Translations under genes and position numbers: made by a program
Shown: positions 21,201 through 30,272 of the stretch, piece by piece
Numbering within the stretch: position 1 is the first letter of the stretch
Layout: each line of letters begins with the position of its first letter
Origin: Ettlia oleoabundans
Lineage: Eukaryota > Chlorophyta > Chlorophyceae > Chlamydomonadales
Length of the DNA: 46,579 nt
Assembly: GCA_019693395.1 (NCBI GenBank)
Contig: JAAMXP010002421.1
Span: forward strand, 1 to 46,579
Direction: 5' to 3'
Notes under the pieces: generated by a model
The model's database searches: none
What the model saw: only the letters and a program-made list of their open reading frames with translations
Told to the model about the DNA's origin: nothing

Positions 21201-23791
21201 CGGAGGAAGCCAGCCGCCTTGGACAGCCCCCAAGCCAGGTAGCCCCGGCGCTGCCCATCGGTGCTGGCTGCGGCAGTGGGCGGCATGCCGCTTGCTGCTG
21301 AGGATGAGCCGCCCGATGAAGCGGACTTGGCAGGAGCTTTCGCCTGCGGGACCGAACGACCGCCAACGGCTGCAGCTGCACGGCTCCTGGCAGGTGCGTT
21401 GACTTGGTTAAAGCTGGGAAGTGGCCGAGCCCTGGCTCTGTGTGTCATTGTAGTAGCGATCTCCCTGGCATTTGCAACCGTATCAACGCCTGCTGCCAGC
21501 GAGGCATCCAGCACCTGCTGCGCTACCTGGCGACAGATTAGGATGTCGCCCACGCTGAGGCGGCGTTCAAGTGCCGGCAACACCGTGTCGGATGGGTCCT
21601 CACTCTGCAACAACACCAGGACCGCCAAATCGGCAGATTATCGTGAACAAACTGCAACACCCAGCAAGGCTGCAACTGACTCTCTTTGACAGCACCAACT
21701 GCAAACCACGCTCTTTCAATGCATGGTCACACAGTTCAAGCTGGAGCTTCGGTGCATGCATAGCTTAGTTGCCAAGCAAAAATAGGAATGGGTGCCCTGT
21801 CTGTATAGGGAAGCGGCAAACTCAAATCAAGCCCACATACCGCTGAGGAAATGGGCCCGCTTCCCAAGTGCCTGCGCTCTAAGTGCAAGCGGTATGCCGC
21901 CACGTACTGCTTCCTCAGCTGCACACGCTCCGCACTGTCCCGCCACTCTACCAGCCTCTGCCGCTCCCCCCGCAGGTCATGCAGCACGGAATTCACCGCA
22001 TACTGCCATACCCGCCTGCAGCATAGGCAGAGGAGGCCAGCATGGCGCGCCCATGCAGACTACAGTGCCTGCCACTGGGTGGTTTGGTTGATTGCTCTCA
22101 AACAGCTAGGCAACCGCAAAGCTTACATTCCATGCTGCCAGTGTCGAGCTGAACCAAGAAGTTGGCTCGACCCACCTCCAGGGGACAGCAAGAGCCCCGT
22201 GCTGACGCCAGCCTGTCGGGCAGTGGGCCGCATACTTGTTCCGCGCCGTGCACCACGCCAGCCGGTCAGACAGCGCCAGCATGTCTGCCACCTGTCGGGC
22301 GCCCAAGCTGAGCGGCAGGTGGTGCACGACGGCCGCGATGTGCGCCCGTGTGCTGCCGTCCGTGGCCGACAGCTGCAGCGTGCTGTGTATGACGCAATCC
22401 GTGGGGAGCAGAATGAAGGCCCGCTGCAATGACAGGGGCGGCGGCGCTGCTGGTTCAGCAGCAGCAGCACGTCCAGAAGCCACAGGCTGGGCAACTGGTC
22501 CCAAATTCTGTCCCTCTGCATCGATGCCGCTGCCTGGCTGCCAGTAGAGCGCCAGGCCTTCAATAGCAAACTGTTTCTGAATGCCCCTCACGCCTGAATC
22601 CACTACTCCAGCATCCTGGCTCAGCAGCGGAGACACGTGCTCCGCCTCCCAGGGCAGGCAGGTGTGCAGACGGCGCAGTTGCAGGCCGATGCGAGTGCCA
22701 GATTGAGGGTCCTGCGTTGGAAAGTTTTGAAAAGGGGTAGGTTGGTGAGGGCCATGTCGCAGTGCAAGAAGGAAAGACAGCCAGATCCAGGACCATTTTT
22801 GCGGCGTCCCACAGGGTGCACTGCTTCTATATCCCCTGGAATCGCTGCGCGCTGCAAACACGTGCTGGCCTTGGCTGCAGGGTTGTGTGTGGGTCGGGAC
22901 AAGGAGTTCTCAAGCGGAGCGGCAGGTTGCACTTGGCTCAGCAGCACCCACCTCAAACTGGATGTGGATGCCGCTGACCGTCAGCTGCAGACGGTTGACC
23001 AGCATGGCCACAACATGCTGCATAAAGGAAGCCAGCACACCGCCCTGACGTCCTGCCACCGCGGACGCCGCAGCTGCCCCATCGCCATCTCCATCTCCTC
23101 CTGCAGAGGCGGCGGCCAGAGCCGCCAGCTCAGCTGCCGCCAGCTCAGCTTGCTTGGCCAGCCAGGCGCGCTCGCTGGCTGGGCCCTCTTCCAGCTCATC
23201 ATTTCGCCGCAGCGCTATGCACAGGTGAATGTCTGCCAGCTCAACAACCACAGCAGAACGCAGGGAGCGAAGCGTGGCCCACGGCACCTGCACCGGCACC
23301 CAGCGCCATTCTCAGCCCAGGCCAAGGCAACAAGGCGAGATTCCACACCACAGTACAGTTGTGACGAGTTCCAACCGCATTAGGCAACACATGCACGCAT
23401 TGCAGGGTATGCTAAACTCATTTAGGTCTGAGAGCTGTCTTGCTGCTGCCCCACCTGCGCCTGTATCCTGCCTATTCGGCCGCTGGCTAGGGTGAAGGGT
23501 AGCTGCAGGTGCTCAAACGCATCACATCGCAGCGCAACATCGTCCAGGGTTAGGCCAGTGCGCCATGCTGCAACAGCATCAACAACGTGAAGTGGTGAGG
23601 GCAGGGAGTATATTTCCCGAGGGAGAGCGACGGGCACGCTAGGCGGGTGGGCGGGTTGGCGGCTAACCCTGGCGGCTAGCCTGCGCACCACTCCAAAGGC
23701 TGACGCGAAGCTGCTCCCGAGAGATATCCAGAATGCGTCCCAGGCTGTTGGCGAGGGCGTCGTGCAACACTCGCGTGGCAAAATTCTGCAT
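1988..23791 (-). CDS. VPS13: VPS13 family bridge-like lipid transfer protein, 43 exons
   Basis: Forty-three exons were joined with no phase conflict, giving 13,710 coding bases (4569 residues plus stop). VPS13 proteins form long rods with a hydrophobic groove that moves phospholipids between membranes at contact sites; plants carry related proteins such as SHRUBBY. Domains in order: chorein N-terminus (residues 1-72), groove region with long low-complexity insertions (about 73-2650), six-repeat VAB/SHR-BD adaptor domain (about 2650-3690), APT1-like region (about 3690-4127), ATG2-C/DH-like helices (about 4127-4373) and a C-terminal PH-like domain (4374-4569). Start: the Met at 23791 begins MQNFATRVLHDALANSLGRI, which aligns with the canonical VPS13 start. 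It ends in LLPPPDD. Four introns use GC donors. Exons are listed in the block entries below. Exon 42 shows little conservation and is the least certain. The protein is larger than most relatives, mainly through Ala/Gln/Ser-rich insertions in exons 12, 15, 18 and 19. Confidence 0.95.
3378..4753 (-). other. VPS13: VPS13 exons 36-39: ATG2-C/DH-like C-terminal helices
   Basis: Exons: 4753-4621, 4403-4324, 4089-3723, 3534-3378 (about residues 4128-4373). Exon 36 encodes ELYKVVGSASVFGDPVRLFH, matching 'xLIGSLDILGNPVGLFNNL', the ATG_C element that in other VPS13 proteins helps bind lipid droplets and mitochondria. Exon 37 has GLVESARHRGPRQFIAGVGS (family: 'GLVExPxxFVxGxxxG'). Exon 38 starts NVVFALSNAATKGSTAGRKA, and exon 39 has GGLLGLLSGIKRGAIGVVV followed by LPLASLLEMSASTADSIRRA (family: 'LPGVxxGIxRGxxGxxxxPxxSxLDxxxxTAExIK'). 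Between them in exon 38 is a charged, poorly conserved loop of about 50 residues. Confidence 0.94.
4937..7308 (-). other. VPS13: VPS13 exons 29-35: APT1-like region
   Basis: Exons: 7308-7176, 6968-6844, 6635-6466, 6280-6123, 6010-5537, 5352-5223, 5067-4937 (about residues 3688-4127). Exon 29 is one of the best-conserved parts: VLRPYCSLNYAWDEPSLPHR corresponds to the family's 'LxPYxSxxYAWDEPxxPHK'. Exon 30 has EGPTRVLTVMD (family: 'DGPTRVLRISD'). Exon 32 carries SLVAPTREMAYLRVTGLQAQ (family: 'SLIDSTPQELLYLSLKGIxxE'). Exon 34, which has no Met and so is easily missed, reads KVYLDLLRIAPLELTITFLP (family: 'KIYFELLxLQPLKLTLSF'). Exon 35 ends at a GC donor (CAG|GCAAGC at 4936-4935). Confidence 0.92.
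7579..12895 (-). other. VPS13: VPS13 exons 18-28: six-repeat VAB/SHR-BD adaptor-binding domain
   Basis: Exons: 12895-12094, 11919-10771, 10584-10521, 10335-10190, 10014-9822, 9685-9574, 9090-9021, 8890-8746, 8501-8395, 8159-7996, 7737-7579 (about residues 2650-3687). In other VPS13 proteins this domain binds organelle adaptors that carry a PxP motif, and each repeat holds an invariant Asn. I see six: HNQTG (about N2730), LRNTT (N2920), LQNALPVPV (N3199), FNCTGLPV (N3336), INTLDVPI (N3568) and RIENCS (N3675). The SHR-BD part also shows TYWSDPVELDALG (exon 25) and WLWSGGFELDSPGD (exon 27). GC donors follow exons 19 and 23. Exons 22-24 are short, and 22-23 are mostly poorly conserved linker. Confidence 0.9.
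11920..12093 (-). other. VPS13 intron 18: 174 bases, frame-preserving and free of stops
   Basis: The intron has donor CAG|GTAAAC and acceptor TTGCAG. Its length is a multiple of three and it has no stop in the exon frame, so if retained it adds 58 residues (SGVQ before, LRNTT after). The insert would be hydrophobic in part (WLLAGCWVIGWL). The plus strand carries CCAGC-type repeats at about 12029-12072. I treat it as an intron because both borders fit and the translated stretch does not look like VPS13. Confidence 0.75.
13121..17911 (-). other. VPS13: VPS13 exons 12-17: large low-complexity middle region
   Basis: Exons: 17911-15722, 15571-15393, 15227-15114, 14945-13807, 13683-13491, 13241-13121 (about residues 1338-2649). 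Exon 12 is 2190 bases, the longest exon, and carries Gln-rich runs near its start. Its conserved parts are strand-like segments such as RLHERQDTHVSIVVRD and SLHVLHPHLSYTHPDLTPFA. Exon 16 encodes LTLKLNVQRVALLLSLL. Exon 17 encodes ELQLATFNAIKLGWEPFIEP, the strongly conserved 'WEPxIEPW' mark that comes just before the adaptor-binding domain. The intron after exon 16 has a GC donor (AG|GCAAGC at 13490-13489). The exon 17 donor GTTTTG is weak, but the phase fits. Confidence 0.88.
18065..21020 (-). other. VPS13: VPS13 exons 7-11: groove repeats with linkers
   Basis: Exons: 21020-20241, 20041-19925, 19809-19204, 19040-18537, 18375-18065 (about residues 566-1338). Exon 7 starts near PTEAELEELYQAVDF, the family's 'xxELYxAIxY' element. 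Exon 8 has no internal Met-led frame but encodes LATLNALGVDARCAAKARRI, matching the conserved 'LALNALSPExRLxLKAExI' stretch. Exon 9 begins VLDVELRVGQ, the next groove strand. Exon 10 contains QMQCALRVNPVTLSLTQHIV, and exon 11 ends in MRIELQDLSVEGFAGEAGNF. Between these lie Ser/Gly/Ala-rich loops. The conserved islands support every exon. Confidence 0.9.
21173..23791 (-). other. VPS13: VPS13 exons 1-6: chorein N-terminus and start of the groove
   Basis: Exons: 23791-23689, 23567-23455, 23287-22952, 22711-22176, 22015-21841, 21604-21173 (residues 1-565). Exons 1-2 hold the chorein signature: LWS, then AFEHLQLPFTLASGRIGRIQ, equivalent to the ALxxLxLPxxVxxGxIGxL pattern of VPS13/ATG2. Exon 3 begins VPWATLRS, the family 'IPWxxLxS' strand, followed by VVVELADIHL and later LQLTVSGIHIQFE. 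Exon 5 begins with the WQYAVNSVLHDL helix typical of this family. Exon 6 has LSVGDILICRQVAQQVL and ends in GYLAWGLSKAAGFL, matching the GW(L/W)GW element. For exon 4 a shorter donor (CAA|GTATGC about 60 bases earlier) keeps the same phase, so a shorter exon is possible. Confidence 0.93.
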
Positions 23792-24144
23792 TTATTCGTG
23801 CAGCACCGCTTCCGGCAAGGTTCAATGTATTGGATGGACCATTTCAATCTTGCACCCTCAGGTTTTTGGGGTTGCGGCTTGCTACAGCGAGTTCAACGGT
23901 GCCCAAGCGCAGGGACTGCGGTTGCGGGCCCGGCAGGCCGAGCACGCATCCGGGCATGCTTTCAATAGTTACATCAACAGGCCAGAAGGTTGCCTAGCTG
24001 GGAGACCGCCTACTTGGAATGCGCTGGACATGTGAGCTCTCCTTGTCTTGCCTCGCTGCCTAACAGCTGTGCTTCGTCCAATGAGGCGCACTTAACATCT
24101 AGCTCGGTCACATTGGGTTGCGCCCAAGCAGGGGTCTTTGACAC
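23792..24144. promoter_or_regulatory. Shared head-to-head promoter region, VPS13/CIA30
   Basis: Only 353 bases lie between the VPS13 start (minus) and the CIA30 start (plus), so both 5' UTRs and both promoters must fit here. No clear TATA box is seen. No convincing coding exon is present, although an open frame from 23990 runs through the region into CIA30. Confidence 0.6.
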
Positions 24145-25963
24145 ATGTCCCTGTTGCGCAGGCTGCTCCAGAGCACAGAGGACTTCTTGCTACGAGGTAA
24201 GCGCCGGCAATCGGTGCGTCAGCCTAAACTCCCTCCAATCAACGCCATTGCGGTCCCCTGAGCAGCACCCGCTCTGCCGGCTCTTGCTGGCTGCAGTACA
24301 GCGTGGGCCTTATGGCGAGGCATCGCGCATGCTGTTTCGATTCAAAACACCCGAGGACCTAGCTCAGTGGAGTGCTTTTTCTGATGCGGAGCTTGGCGGG
24401 CAATCCACAGCTAACTTGGAGCTGTCCCAGGATTCGGAGGTGCGGGCGGCGCAGCGCATGAACGCTGGCATGCAATGCCGTCAAAACAGGATTTCCCAAC
24501 ACTCGGGTGCTGAGCACCTACAGTTTTACAGAAATCAACACTGCAATCACAATGACGTCTGGCAGGTTAGGACATGCTGCCCATCCAATCCCTGCTGGCC
24601 TGGCCTGCCAAATTCTCTGCTTTCTCTGCCCCTCGCGCTGCAGGGCACTGCTCTGTTTTTAGGACGCTACAGCACAGAGGTGGGCCAGTCTGCAAATGAG
24701 AGGCTACGACGCAGCGGTTATGCGGGGATAACCAGCAAACCCAGCCCGCAGGGCCTGTTGGACCTGGAGGATTTTGATGCTCTGGTGTTCAGGTGGGCGA
24801 GAGGAGGCGGCAGCAGCCTTGTCAGCGTAACTGGCAGCCGGGGCAAAGTTATCAACATTTCGATTGTTCAGGAACAGGGAATCGAACAGCGAGGTTAGTC
24901 ACGACTTGAGCCACGACTCCAGCTCTGGCCAAAATTTCGAAAGAAAGTGAAAGGCCGCCCCCTCTACGCTGACTGCCAATTATGCTGACATGCCGGCTGA
25001 TGATCCGTCAGCAGCATGTGCCAGGGCCAAGGGCCTGGCATGTGCAATATATTTCGAGGGCACAGACGTGCGCAGCGGAAGCCAGCTTGTGTTGATGCAT
25101 TGACGGCCTGGTAACAGTATGTTCTCCTGTTCCACAGGCTGTCCCTGCCTGACTATTGTCTGCCTGGAATGGCCCTTGTCTCTGCAGGGTGCGCGGTGAT
25201 GGGCGCCAGTACATTGCCAACATTCGCTGCGAGAACTGGCTAGTTGACCAGCGCTCACACGACGTGTGGCAGGCCTTCCTGTTTGCACGGTGCGTTGCTG
25301 CATAAAGGTGGCGTTCGTATCGCACTCCCTGCTTGACTTCCCTGCACAGCTGCGCTGGTAACACTTCTATTTTGTCACACAACAATGATAATTGCTCCGA
25401 CGAGGATTGGCAGTAGTAGATGATCGTCTGGGGGGCACAAACGGGCTGGTCCGTTGATGCTGCAAGCAGTTCCGACTGCTCACCAGCCCCCAATCGCTTG
25501 TTCTCATCTTGTTCTCCTCTTTGCACTGTACTGCGCCGATTGACATGTGCACTGCGCAGCAAGGGGGAGTGGACTGAGGTTGAGATCCCACTGTCCCGCT
25601 TTCTGCTGACATGGAAGGGCAAAGTGGTGGAGGAGGTAGTTGAGCTGAATGCCAAGCGCATCACAAGCCTGGGCATCTCGCTTGCGGGTGGCGACCAGCT
25701 GCAGCCGCAGGTGGGTGGGGCCATGGCCGTGTGTGGTGGGTTGGCAGGTTGAAGCGAGAGGGCGACTGGAAGGGTTGAGTGGAGAGTCAAGCATGCAGTG
25801 TCCTGTGCCACCGTGCCCCATTTTTGACACAGCGCTCCACCTGCCTCCCTGTTTCCCTTGCTGATCTGCGCATTTGCAGGGACCATACCAGCTGGGCATT
25901 GAGTGGATCGCTGCGCGCAACACAAGGATATCTGAGCCCAGTGGGGAAGGGCGAGAAGAATGA
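24145..25963 (+). CDS. CIA30: CIA30/NDUFAF1-type complex I assembly factor
   Basis: Six exons: 24145-24196, 24297-24439, 24644-24792, 25188-25289, 25560-25710, 25880-25963 (226 residues). CIA30 proteins assist building of mitochondrial NADH dehydrogenase (complex I) in the matrix or at the inner membrane. The CIA30 domain fills about residues 28-216. It includes FRFKTPEDLAQWSAFSDAEL, then GGQSTANLEL; an RSGYAGITSK segment; LDLEDFDALVFRVRGDGRQY; ENWLVDQRSHDVWQAFLF; and IPLSRFLLTWKGKV. It ends in QLGIEWIAARN. All these match plant and animal NDUFAF1. The N-terminus MSLLRRLLQSTEDFLLR is a short basic, amphipathic leader that could serve as a mitochondrial signal (inference). Unlike HCF173 of the chloroplast it has no NmrA-like domain, so a mitochondrial role is preferred. 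The start is the only Met in phase with exon 2. Confidence 0.93.
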
Positions 25964-26325
25964 GAGGAGATTCGTTGCCACCATGTAGTGGGATGAATGT
26001 TGTTGCCACAGAGTGCAATGTGCCCAGCAAGTCCTATTCATGCTCGTTGGGGAGCCTCAACTCCCTTTTGCAGATTTTTTGAGCACAATATTGATGTGCA
26101 CAGTTACAAATTCAAGTGGTCCGCACGGCTATGAGCAATGGCAGAACAACCACAAACAAAGAGCAGCAGAGGAGAGCATGGAAAGCAGCATCAGCAGGCG
26201 TAAAAAGCAAATCAAAGAGTGAAAGGCAGTGCCGTCAGGGAAAGAGGGCCCACGTGGATACGCGGAGACAAAATAATAGGAGAAAACCTGGTCGACGCGT
26301 GCAGCACGGTGCCCAGCCTGTAGCC
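25964..26325. other. Tail-to-tail spacer, CIA30/LSm7
   Basis: 362 bases between the stop codons of two convergent genes, holding both 3' UTRs. The only TGTAA seen is on the minus strand at 26108-26104. Nothing coding is supported. Confidence 0.6.
26104..26108 (-). terminator. TGTAA poly(A) signal candidate for LSm7
   Basis: TGTAA on the minus strand about 220 bases after the LSm7 stop. This is a normal distance for a chlorophyte gene. No comparable plus-strand site is found for CIA30. Confidence 0.5.
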
Positions 26326-26899
26326 TTACCCCTCCATTGCTTGCTGGAAGGGGTTTGCAATCTCCTCCGTGCCGGCCGTGGGCACAACAAGCATCACTGA
26401 CGTGCCGCGGCAGACAATAAGCCCCATGGGTCGCGTCTGATCAGTCACCCGCATGGGATCCTCTGGATCTGCAGTAATTGAGGTTAACCAACAGGTATGA
26501 CTAGCGTCGCGGAATTACAGAGGTGAGACGCCCACGTTGTGGCCCTCGCATGAACAGGCAACTGAGCGGGGGCCGGGTGGGGCTGTTGCCCAGCTCGCAC
26601 CTCTCAAGTACTCTACTGCTTCATCCAGTACTATGTTGAGCAGCTGATCATACCCTTTCAACACTCCAACTACTGCAGCAGGCAAAGACTGTAGGTGCAT
26701 GGAGCAAACACCACACAAAGGCGGCAGTGGACGCACGAGCGGTGTGCAAAAGCGGCGCAAGGGGCGGCCCAGCCATTATCGTCCTGTCGGACTATCACCC
26801 CATGAGCTTACCTTCCCGTCCACCTGCGAGCTTGACTCGAATACTCTTGTCTACGAACTTTGCCAAGTCAAGTGCAGTCTCCTTGCTGCGGCCCGCCAT
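26326..26899 (-). CDS. LSM7: U6 snRNA-associated Sm-like protein LSm7
   Basis: Three exons: 26899-26812, 26672-26601, 26468-26326 (100 residues). LSm7 is a ring subunit of the cytoplasmic LSm1-7 complex (mRNA decapping and decay) and the nuclear LSm2-8 complex (U6 snRNA). Sm1 motif: ALDLAKFVDKSIRVKLAGGRE, extended by VVGVLKGYDQLLNIVLDEAV, where GYDQLLNxVLDEAVE is specific for LSm7. Sm2 motif: LIVCRGTSVMLVVP, with the RNA-contacting RG pair. The tail TEEIANPFQQ also matches LSm7. The length equals the usual 95-105 residues. The start is at the only suitable Met, and all phases agree. Its start lies 378 bases from the divergently transcribed ELL gene. Confidence 0.97.
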
Positions 26900-27277
26900 G
26901 CTGCCGTAAAAATGGCAACTTGTTAAGGAGCTTTCGGGTTGCGGTCTGTTGAACAATGCCTTACACAACCATGTGATGGTCTGGGTGAAGGCCTGCAGCC
27001 GCGATGCGTGTCGAACACTTCTTTTTTGGTCGTTCTAGAGCACGATCAAGTGTGTTGCCGGGTCCCCCACTGCGTGTAAAGCGGGCAAAGCATCAAGAAA
27101 GCGTGGCAACGCCCGGAAAGACCTTTGTCGTGGTTTGGTTTTTCCTGCACAAGCTGCACGAACATTTGCACAAATCAACTCGCAGAAAAGAAGCAAAAAT
27201 TTACGACTACGCACCCAGACAAGCTGCAACCCTGCCATGCAGCCCGGCCACTCGGCTGATAAAGTCCAGTAGGGGTC
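26900..27277. promoter_or_regulatory. Shared head-to-head promoter region, LSm7/ELL
   Basis: 378 bases between two start codons on opposite strands. It must hold both promoters and 5' UTRs. AT-richer patches occur at about 27020-27055 and 27140-27215. No coding feature is supported. Confidence 0.55.
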
Positions 27278-30272
27278 ATGGCTGCAAAGTTGGGCCAGAG
27301 GCGCGTAAGCTTTGAGGTGCCACAGCAGGGAGCCTACGCTGTGCAGTTGCGTCTCACTCCTGCGCTGCTGGAGACCCTCCTGCGGGCAGAAGAGGCGGGG
27401 GATGCAGCCTCGATACGATTTGGCGATGGCCCGCAGTCCAACGTGAGTTTCACGGCGGCAGCGCTCCGCTCCGGGGCAACGCCAGTTAGAGGCAAACCTC
27501 CTTTGTGACGACTTGTGTGGCTGTATCATCACATCACAGAACGAATACCCCGAATGGTAACTCCGCACCATCTGCAGCAAGTTCAATCGGTCCACTCCTG
27601 TGCGCTTGCAGACCATCAGCGTGGGCGATGCCTCCTTCCGCTTCAATGCGCTGGCTGAGAAAAGTTGCGACCTGCTCCAGCTGGTGTCACACAGCGGAAG
27701 TCTGCCAGCCATTGTGGGCTCAGTTCAACAAAAACTGCTTGTGCAGCGCAACATTGAGGACGAGCGGAGCCGGGTGCGAGCGCGGGAGGAGGCCGAGCGG
27801 CGCAAGGGGCAGGAGCGCAAGGCGCTTCTGCTGGACGGCAAGCCGGTCAAGCAGCAGAAGCAGCGCACGGTGGTGCAGCGGGTTACGCCGCCGCCGCAGG
27901 CTGCAGCAGCCGCGGTGCGCCAGCCACCACGTGGGCACACTCCGCCTCCTCCGGCGCAACGGCAGCAGTTGACGGCCAGCATGCTCGCTGCGCCAGCAGG
28001 CAAGCCGCCGACCCACCCCATGGGGCGTGGCACGACCCCCCCGCCGAGTGCAGGCCCCTCTGGCAAGCCTATGCACAAGTCGGCGTCCACGGGCAAGTTG
28101 GGAGGCAGCAAGCAGACCAACAGCGCTGGCTCGCACCAGTTAGGTGCCAGCTCAGCGATGCTCAAGATGGCACGCAGCGGTGCCAGCCTGCGCCACTGCC
28201 TCATTGCCATGCTGGCAGAGCGGTCCATGTCGATGAACGCTGTCAAGGCCGGTGAGTAAATGCCAGGCTGTCATCCCAGGTGAAATTGCTGCCTGGGCAA
28301 CCTTTCATTACGACCAATGCATGCGAGGGACTCTTATGCCCGACAGCGCTTGAGCATTCTTTCGCATGAACAGCCTCTCACCAGTTCTCATAGTTGCATG
28401 AGCGTGCAAGTCTTCTTGCTGAGCTCTCCTGCCCTCCTCTGCCACTCGACCGTGGGTGCAGTGCTGGCTGACATGGCAGCACGCATCCGCGCCTTCAAAG
28501 TTCCCAGCAAGGATCAGCTGGAACGTGCGCTCAAGTCGGTGGCAGGTGCGTACACCCACTTCAACCTGTCCTTGCTGAAGCCTGCATCCCTGTGCAGTTC
28601 TAGCGTGCTGATACCGTTTGCACTGTCGCTGCAAAACGTCCACCAACACATAGGGCATGTACATCCACCTTACCCGCCTTTGATTGTTGCTGCTTTGCAT
28701 GAAGGCAGCATCTTCAATGCCCTCCCCTTGCTTCCCCTCTCCCTTTGCAGAATTCAAGGCCCCGGGCATGTATGTGGTGTACCCTGTGCTGCTCAAGGAG
28801 CTGGAAGAGCTGGGGATGGGTGTCGCCAGCAATGCGCCACCGACCGAGGAGCAGCCATCGCCGTCAGCACCAAGCGAGGACGGCGCTGCGGCAGGTGCCG
28901 CGGGCCGCACCAAGAAGGGGCGGGCTGCCTCTGCGCCTGCTCCTGAGAATGGAGGTGGAGCGTCCCGCAAACCAGCATCTGGCAATAAGCGCAGCCGGCT
29001 GGATTGGACGGATGATGATAACAGCGATGCTGAGCCGCAGCAGCCAACAGCGCAACGCCTGCGGGCACACCGGCCGCCTGCACAAGCCTGGCAGCGTGGC
29101 TCCACCTCACCATCCAGCGTAGGCGGCGGGCCTGCTGGCGCCAGCAGCGGCAGTGGTGACGCTGTGGCAGGCACTACGGGCCCGCTGTTGCGGCGCACCA
29201 GCAGCAGCCGTGGGTCTGACCACGCCGATGACTCATGGATAGAGGAGCACGCGGACCGACAGCCGCAGCCCGCAGCGCCCATACAGAGTAAAGAGGTGCG
29301 GGGGAGGAGATCAGTCAGCGCAGGCAGGCTGCTTAGTGCAGCTTCAGTTGTGCCGCTTTCCTTGTGTGCTCGATTAAGAAGGTGCACTCTTCCGCAAGCC
29401 TCCGTTGCCCTTTGCAATGCAGGAGTACGAGCAAAGTGCCGCCACCTTCAACGCAAAGTATGAGGTGAGACGCGTCGCTGCGCAGGCTCCGGGGATGATG
29501 GCTGCCTGGGCTCCCTGCCCCTCTCAACCTTGGTGCCCCGCACATTCAGCTGTGGCATCTGCCACCTGCGCCCCCATCCCACAAACTACTCAATGTAACT
29601 CATTGCCTGCACCCTGCTGCAGGTCTACTTTGCTCTTCATCAGCTGATTGAGGCGCATAAGAAAGACTTTGAGTCGCTGCATGCCGCTGCCCAGAGTGCC
29701 GCCAGCGAAGAAGAGCGAGAGCGGTGCGTCACTTGCTCGCCACTGTGCGGTGCTGGTGGCAGCATTGCTGGTGCAGTGCTGCCACCATGCTCTTGTCCTC
29801 GCAGCACGCTCTGTTGCCCACGTTCAAGGTCATGCGCTGTTTGGGACAAGACTTGCTTGGCTGTAAGCCAGGCTGAGTCACCCACAACATTGCCCAACAA
29901 GCAGTAAGCCTGTTCCACCGGTGCTTGCAGGCACCTTGCGGAGCTGGAGCGGCTGTACCGGCGGCGAGGCGAGCGCGCCAAGCGCTGGGATGCGGCATAC
30001 AGGTGGGTCCTGGTGCAAAGCGTGCTGGCAGGAGGCAACAGACAGTCTGTCCAGGCTGTGTGGCACGGGTGGTATGCCGTTTTCCCAAGCTTGGCACCTG
30101 CTTTATCCAGTCTGCTGACCTGGCGTGCATGCTGTGCTGTGGTCATGGTGGCTGCTGCAGGGTGCTGCACCAGGAGCTGTCGGCCGCCAAGGCACGCATG
30201 GCAGAGTTTGTGCAGCAGCTCTCCATGGCCGCCCCTCCGCCCCAAGCTGCCGCTGCAGTACGCGTCCAGTAA
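27278..30272 (+). CDS. ELL: ELL-family RNA polymerase II elongation factor
   Basis: Eight exons: 27278-27442, 27612-28251, 28462-28545, 28751-29295, 29423-29464, 29623-29723, 29931-30002, 30161-30272 (586 residues). ELL suppresses pausing of RNA polymerase II; in animals it is part of the super and little elongation complexes, with EAF as partner. Seen: an N-terminal ELL region (about 10-110: VQLRLTPALLETLL, then SIRFGDG, then FRFNALAEKSCDLLQLVSH); a basic Glu/Arg helix and a Pro/Gln-rich linker (about 110-245); a winged-helix-like segment (about 247-320: SLRHCLIAMLAERSMSMNAV, ALKSVAEFKAPGMYVVYP); an acidic/Ser-rich linker (320-478); and a C-terminal occludin/ELL helical domain (479-573: EYEQSAATFNAKYE, VYFALHQLIEAHKKDFESL, HLAELERLYRRRGERAKRW). 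The domain order and the occludin-type tail decide the call. The N-terminal part is more diverged and less certain. Confidence 0.87.

Noticed and set aside
23990..24898. A 302-codon plus-strand gene without introns
   Set aside because: It reads through two introns and the 5' flank of CIA30; only its conserved pieces (24297-24439 and 24644-24792) match the family.
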